Below, one piece after another: positions 31,769 to 34,231 of a stretch of 34,231 nt of DNA. The DNA is from a virus. The notes below the pieces were generated by a model. The model did no database searches and was not told the DNA's origin. It worked only from the letters and a program-made list of their open reading frames with translations. The stretch spans positions 1-34,231 of the IMG/VR virus record IMGVR_UViG_3300030102_004767, one strand, 5' to 3'. How positions within the stretch are numbered: the stretch's first letter is position 1; each line of letters begins with the position of its first letter. Made by a program: the position numbers and the translations under genes.

Positions 31769-31900
31769 TTAGGCTCTTCTTTTAGGCTTTTTCATAGCCC
31801 TCATTTTAGCCATTTTTTGTTTCATTGTCATTGGCTTGCCGCCTGCCGCAGAACCTTTTTTCTTTCCGCCCATTGCTGAACCTTTTTTCATACCTGCCAT
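31769..31900 (-). CDS. Tiny Lys/Met/Gly-rich protein, first gene after the late terminator
   Basis: This 43-aa protein is MAGMKKGSAMGGKKKGSAAG followed by GKPMTMKQKMAKMRAMKKPK and RRA. Its composition is almost entirely K, M, G, A and R, so it is expected to bind nucleic acid or an acidic partner. It has a good GGAG site nine bases before ATG, placed immediately after the T-tract of the terminator at 31912-31946. That makes it the first gene expressed upon read-through into the late operon. Confidence 0.75.
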   Translation of the reverse strand: MAGMKKGSAMGGKKKGSAAGGKPMTMKQKMAKMRAMKKPKRRA

Positions 31901-31911
31901 TATTGTTCTCC

Positions 31912-31946
31912 AAAAAAAACCCGAGAAAACAAGGAGTAAACTCGGG
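31912..31946 (-). terminator. Strong intrinsic terminator at the head of the late operon
   Basis: On the minus strand CCCGAG (31941-31946) and CTCGGG (31920-31925) form a perfect 6-bp GC-rich stem with a 15-base loop, followed by eight T residues (31912-31919). It stands between three upstream leftward genes and the late operon, and only about 80 nt after the promoter at 31999-32027. This layout matches a lambda tR'-like terminator controlled by antitermination. Confidence 0.88.
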
Positions 31947-31998
31947 TCTATACAGTAAAAAAGAGTGGGTTGGTCGAAGGAGACACGTACCCACAGAT

Positions 31999-32027
31999 AT
32001 TTTGGCTTATTTTTTTAACGATGTCAA
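31999..32027 (-). promoter_or_regulatory. Candidate late promoter (pR'-like)
   Basis: On the minus strand a perfect -35 box TTGACA (32022-32027) is followed after exactly 17 bp by CAAAAT (31999-32004), a four-of-six match to the -10 box. Predicted transcription starts near 31992 and runs through a leader of about 80 nt into the terminator at 31912-31946. The -35 overlaps the stop codon of the 50-aa gene upstream. Confidence 0.65.
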
Positions 32028-32176
32028 GGTAAATAATTGCGTATTTGGTAACTTGTTATTTTAGAGCGCGCCTCACTACCTATTGGCCTATCTCGTTTTG
32101 TGACGACAAAACTGGGGTTAGGAACATATTTAAATTTGCCAGATAAATAAACTTCCGTGCGTTTGCATACTTTCAT
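32024..32176 (-). CDS. Small hypothetical protein before the late promoter
   Basis: The protein is 50 aa (MKVCKRTEVYLSGKFKYVPN and following), beta-prone and basic. The ATG at 32176 lies four bases after the upstream stop. In-frame ATGs at 32215-32218 would overlap that gene by about 38 bases and lack a binding site. No family was recognised. It is the last gene before the terminator, so it is expressed before antitermination. Confidence 0.55.
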   Translation of the reverse strand: MKVCKRTEVYLSGKFKYVPNPSFVVTKRDRPIGSEARSKITSYQIRNYLP

Positions 32177-32180
32177 GGCT

Positions 32181-32615
32181 TTACAACCATCTGTGTTTGA
32201 ATCTGTAGCCGTCATCATATAACTTGCGGCTCAAAGAATAAACAACATGAAACCCCATGTCCATACCGCAACCTTTAACAACTAGCCCGTCAATTTTTTT
32301 ATGCGGTTTGTACCCCAAAAAATCCTGCAAAAACCAGTCGATGCATATGATGGTATTATCTTTAACAACAAAAAACGAAAGAACTCTGGTCATGCCGCCG
32401 CTTGAAACATGGCGGCAAAGAGCCCAAATAGTGGTTTGCCCATGTAAATAGTTGCAATAAAAACGGGCTATACCTTCTGCTTGATCAACAGTTAATTTAG
32501 GCCACGTTATAGAGTTATGTAACAAATAATCCCGTATAGAACAGATTGTATCGTGTTCCCCTTCGTCCACCACGATTTCAGCATCAGGATCAATGATCCT
32601 ATCCATAATTTTCAT
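32181..32615 (-). CDS. Conserved phage protein with GCGMDMGFHVVY motif
   Basis: The protein is 144 aa. The C-terminal VKGCGMDMGFHVVYSLSRKL (about 113-132) is a motif I recall from many phage hypothetical proteins. The Cys-Gly-Met-Asp and following His resemble an active-site or metal-site arrangement but have no assigned reaction. The N-terminal half has AEIVVDEGEHDTICSIRDYL. It is expressed from the leftward promoter at 32946-32974, ahead of the late terminator. Confidence 0.65.
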   Translation of the reverse strand: MKIMDRIIDPDAEIVVDEGEHDTICSIRDYLLHNSITWPKLTVDQAEGIARFYCNYLHGQTTIWALCRHVSSGGMTRVLSFFVVKDNTIICIDWFLQDFLGYKPHKKIDGLVVKGCGMDMGFHVVYSLSRKLYDDGYRFKHRWL

Positions 32616-32631
32616 TATTCCATCTCCTTCC

Positions 32632-32916
32632 TTACGGGGTTACATTTTCATTAAACGCGCGGTCTAACAACTCGTAAGCCTTGCCTGATTTAAGGCATTG
32701 CTCAAAAATTTCACCATGCATTTTTTCCAGAGCCGGCAACGCACCGGCATAGAATTCACGCTCCTCCGCACTTTTACAGTCACGCAGGCCGGCCAAAACC
32801 GCTACGTCGATGTACTTTTGTTTATAACGCTCTCGTATAAACTCAGTCCATGTTTGGTTAATGTTAGACGCAGGCTGTTGCATTAAATCGATGGCTGTTT
32901 CTTGGTCTTCAAACAT
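32632..32916 (-). CDS. Hypothetical helical protein, first gene of the leftward early unit
   Basis: The protein is 94 aa and helical (INQTWTEFIRERYKQKYIDV, then LRDCKSAEEREFYAGALPAL). No family was recognised. AAGGA precedes the ATG, and the strong promoter at 32946-32974 lies about 30 bases upstream, so it should be made early and be under the shared operator. Confidence 0.65.
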   Translation of the reverse strand: MFEDQETAIDLMQQPASNINQTWTEFIRERYKQKYIDVAVLAGLRDCKSAEEREFYAGALPALEKMHGEIFEQCLKSGKAYELLDRAFNENVTP

Positions 32917-32945
32917 TTTTTTTCCTTTTTAAACTGTATGAAATA

Positions 32946-32974
32946 ACTATACTCTTAAATTACCCCTCTGTAAA
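32946..32974 (-). promoter_or_regulatory. Strong leftward promoter
   Basis: On the minus strand TTTACA (32969-32974) is followed after 17 bp by TATAGT (32946-32951); each box matches the sigma-70 consensus at five of six positions. It drives the leftward genes starting at 32916. Its -35 box overlaps the left half of the operator-like inverted repeat. Confidence 0.8.
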
Positions 32975-32999
32975 GTTTTATATTGTTTTATAAACTTTT
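32972..32999. promoter_or_regulatory. Operator-like inverted repeat between divergent promoters
   Basis: AAAGTTTTATA (32972-32982) and TATAAACTTTT (32989-32999) face each other between the two divergent -35 boxes. The right half contains the reverse complement of AAAAGTTTA, the word repeated next to the Cro-like gene at 2390-2398 and 2415-2423. Binding here would block both promoters at once. Repressor identity is inferred. Confidence 0.6.
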
Positions 33000-33000
33000 C

Positions 33001-33029
33001 TTTACAAACCTATTGAGTAGGAGTATTAT
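33001..33029 (+). promoter_or_regulatory. Strong rightward promoter
   Basis: TTTACA (33001-33006) is followed after 17 bp by TATTAT (33024-33029), each a five-of-six match to consensus. It drives the genes at 33059-33786. The -35 box abuts the operator-like repeat. Confidence 0.8.
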
Positions 33030-33058
33030 TGAATTACAGTAAAAACAAGGAGCAAAAA

Positions 33059-33568
33059 ATGCAAAAATGGAAAGAAGATTTTTTTAGAAGACAAAGGTTA
33101 GAAAGATTTTTCAATCTTGTTTGCGTTCGTAAAGGCGGCAAAAAAAGCACTCTAAGCCTTAAAGAAGTAACCATTATTCTAAACTGTTTAGAGTTTCACT
33201 TTGAAAACCCGCAAGTTTGGGATATATTTCTTAAGCTAACCGAAGACTTAATTTTAAAAAATAATAAAAAAACATACGGCGTGGCCGGAGTATGGGAAAG
33301 AATGCGGTGGGAAATAAAAATTGTTTTAAAACGGGAAGATATTGCGCATAAACTTAACAATAATTACAAAGCGTTTTATGCTCGATTATTTGATTTTTAC
33401 AGCCCGTTGACTGGTCTTTCTAATGGTAATTTTTATACAAAGCGAGATTCCATCATGGACCACATTGATTATGAATTGGTAAACTCACACGGCACAAATA
33501 CAGTTTACATGACAGACCAAGAATTAAACGAGCTAGATCAACGTGCTAAGTCAAAAATGTTGTACTGA
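33059..33568 (+). CDS. Conserved hypothetical phage protein (early, rightward)
   Basis: The protein is 169 aa with a basic N-terminus (MQKWKEDFFRRQRLERFFNL). The VWERMRWEIKIVLKRED and NNYKAFYARLFDFYSP blocks (about 80-125) recall a helical domain common in small phage proteins of unknown role. The ATG at 33059 has AAGGAG seven bases upstream; a TTG ten codons earlier overlaps the promoter and was rejected. Under the strong promoter at 33001, it should be expressed early and may act in host takeover or regulation. Confidence 0.75.
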   Translation: MQKWKEDFFRRQRLERFFNLVCVRKGGKKSTLSLKEVTIILNCLEFHFENPQVWDIFLKLTEDLILKNNKKTYGVAGVWERMRWEIKIVLKREDIAHKLNNNYKAFYARLFDFYSPLTGLSNGNFYTKRDSIMDHIDYELVNSHGTNTVYMTDQELNELDQRAKSKMLY

Positions 33569-33582
33569 AACAGGAGGAAAAA

Positions 33583-33786
33583 ATGGTTAAAGCGATGAAT
33601 GAAAAATTTGCGTTAAAAAAAAAGACGGGTATGAAAAGCACGTTGACCTATGTTGGGGAAAATGCGTTGATTGGTGTCCTGTATTTGCATGAATGGGCTG
33701 ACAATTATCAAGAATTATTTTTTGAAAGTCATTTGGATGCAAGGAAATGGGCACGAGAAAATAAAGCTACCTACCAAACCTCATAA
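33583..33786 (+). CDS. Small hypothetical protein, second gene of the short rightward operon
   Basis: The protein is 67 aa (MVKAMNEKFALKKKTGMKST, later FFESHLDARKWARENKATYQ), alpha/beta. CAGGAGG gives a very strong ribosome binding site six bases before ATG. Its end overlaps the convergent winged-helix gene by six bases, with the bidirectional terminator just beyond. No family was recognised. Confidence 0.7.
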   Translation: MVKAMNEKFALKKKTGMKSTLTYVGENALIGVLYLHEWADNYQELFFESHLDARKWARENKATYQTS

Positions 33787-33978
33787 AACAACCTTAAATA
33801 AAGGTTTCTTTTTGCCCTCTTGATCACGGCGGGCTACTTTGTTTTCTTTAACGAGCACCGCTATTCTGCTGTTGATAACGTGTTTTTCAGTATAATCTTG
33901 TAGTTCCTCGAAAATATCATCGACAGTGCTTTCGCCGTTTTCTTTTAAAAATTTTATTATTAAATCACCTAGGCTCAT
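33781..33978 (-). CDS. Small winged-helix-like DNA-binding protein
   Basis: The protein is 65 aa: LGDLIIKFLKENGESTVDDI, FEELQDYTEKHVINSRIAVL, then VKENKVARRDQEGKKKPLF. This helix-helix-helix-wing order is a minimal winged helix. It is the last gene of the leftward early operon after the 78-aa gene, coupled by ATGA. It could modulate the nearby rightward operon. The target is unknown. Confidence 0.65.
   Translation of the reverse strand: MSLGDLIIKFLKENGESTVDDIFEELQDYTEKHVINSRIAVLVKENKVARRDQEGKKKPLFKVVL
33790..33813. terminator. Bidirectional intrinsic terminator between convergent operons
   Basis: AACCTT (33790-33795), a 5-base AAATA loop and AAGGTT (33801-33806) form a hairpin followed by TCTTTTT on the plus strand; on the minus strand the stem is followed by GTTTT. 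It ends the short rightward operon just after 33786 and the leftward operon within its last codons. Confidence 0.78.
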
Positions 33979-34211
33979 TTTTTTGCGTAACTATCTAAAA
34001 CTGTTTTTTTTGTAACTTCCAATAATTCTAATATGCTTTGTCGGTTTTCGTCTTTTGCTTTCATACGAAAATGCCCTTTGTTATCTACATAAAGGATAAG
34101 AAAATTATATTGATTATTAAAATCCTTTGCAATTTCTGTCAACTCATTGGCTAAAGGGTTAGAAGGTGGCTCGATATTCATCGGGGTTATTGTAAATTCA
34201 TTTTCACTCAT
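33975..34211 (-). CDS. Hypothetical 78-aa protein (complete copy across the circular junction)
   Basis: The protein is 78 aa: MSENEFTITPMNIEPPSNPL, then a helix and YNFLILYVDNKGHFRMKAKD, ending in a helix. The overall helix-strand-strand-helix order is compact, but no family was recognised. On the circle it follows the Q-like gene (8-base start overlap) and precedes the winged-helix gene (ATGA overlap). The first 79 bases of the sequence repeat its beginning. Confidence 0.75.
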   Translation of the reverse strand: MSENEFTITPMNIEPPSNPLANELTEIAKDFNNQYNFLILYVDNKGHFRMKAKDENRQSILELLEVTKKTVLDSYAKK

Positions 34212-34231
34212 AGTAACCTTTCTTTAAAATA
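34133..34231. repeat. Direct terminal repeat, right copy (99 bp)
   Basis: This is identical to bases 1-99 and closes the genome into a 34,132-bp circle. Confidence 0.95.

Noticed and set aside
1-34231. Integrase, attachment site, tRNA genes, CRISPR array or insertion sequence
   Set aside because: Looked for on both strands and none seen; the gaps are too short or accounted for. A formal tRNA search was not possible by eye.

Overview
The window looks like one complete, circularly closed genome of a tailed phage. The first 99 bases are repeated exactly at the end (1-99 = 34133-34231), so the non-redundant unit is 34,132 bp. The virion genes point to a short-tailed (podovirus) morphology with P22/SU10-type parts: large terminase, P22-like portal, scaffold, SU10-like major capsid protein, SU10/gp4-like adaptor, gp10-like tail-stabilisation protein, several ejection-type proteins, and LamG tail-spike proteins. 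No tape-measure, tail-tube or sheath gene was found. The sequence is AT-rich. Several gene families (DUF5824, DUF6321, the 236-aa and 144-aa conserved proteins, LamG fibres) are ones I associate with uncultured marine phages, so an aquatic proteobacterial host is likely, but nothing in the window fixes the host. I found no integrase, DNA polymerase, tRNA or CRISPR array.

Layout on the circle: (i) A leftward early/middle operon runs from 2385 through position 1 and across the junction to 33781. It encodes a Cro-like repressor, a PD-(D/E)XK-like nuclease, a structured non-coding segment (about 1640-1837), an O-like replication-domain protein, NinB, a DUF1364 nuclease, a Q-like antiterminator, a 78-aa protein and a small winged-helix protein. 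(ii) A rightward recombination operon (2475-4862) encodes an ERF annealing protein, a YqaJ exonuclease and small proteins. (iii) A long leftward late block (32916 down to 4846) encodes, in transcription order, three small genes, a terminator, a cluster of tiny lysine-rich proteins, a DNA-modification cassette (ParB-like, TET-associated glycosyltransferase, TET/JBP dioxygenase), terminase, portal, head, tail and ejection proteins, fibres, and lysis genes. (iv) A short rightward operon (33059-33786) ends at a bidirectional terminator.

Regulation can be read partly from the sequence. Two strong divergent promoters (32946-32974 leftward, 33001-33029 rightward) flank an inverted AAAGTTT/AAACTTT site. 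The same AAAAGTTTA word occurs twice in the divergent region next to the Cro-like gene (2390-2423), so one repressor may control both control regions. A promoter (31999-32027) followed about 80 nt later by a strong intrinsic terminator (31912-31946), just ahead of the late genes, resembles lambda pR'-tR'. The Q-like gene at 72-431 is the obvious candidate to relieve it.

The most interesting system is the late-expressed base-modification cassette at 27935-30077, just upstream of the small terminase gene. It holds a TET/JBP-type 2-oxoglutarate dioxygenase with intact catalytic residues, a TET-associated glycosyltransferase and a stand-alone ParB-like domain protein, but no recognisable DNA methyltransferase anywhere. 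This suggests glycosylated hydroxymethyl-pyrimidines made either from thymine (base-J-like) or from host-made 5-methylcytosine. Second is the GC-rich, hairpin-dense RNA-like segment at about 1640-1837. Seven small genes of 41-58 codons were found by reading the gaps and overlaps between larger genes.
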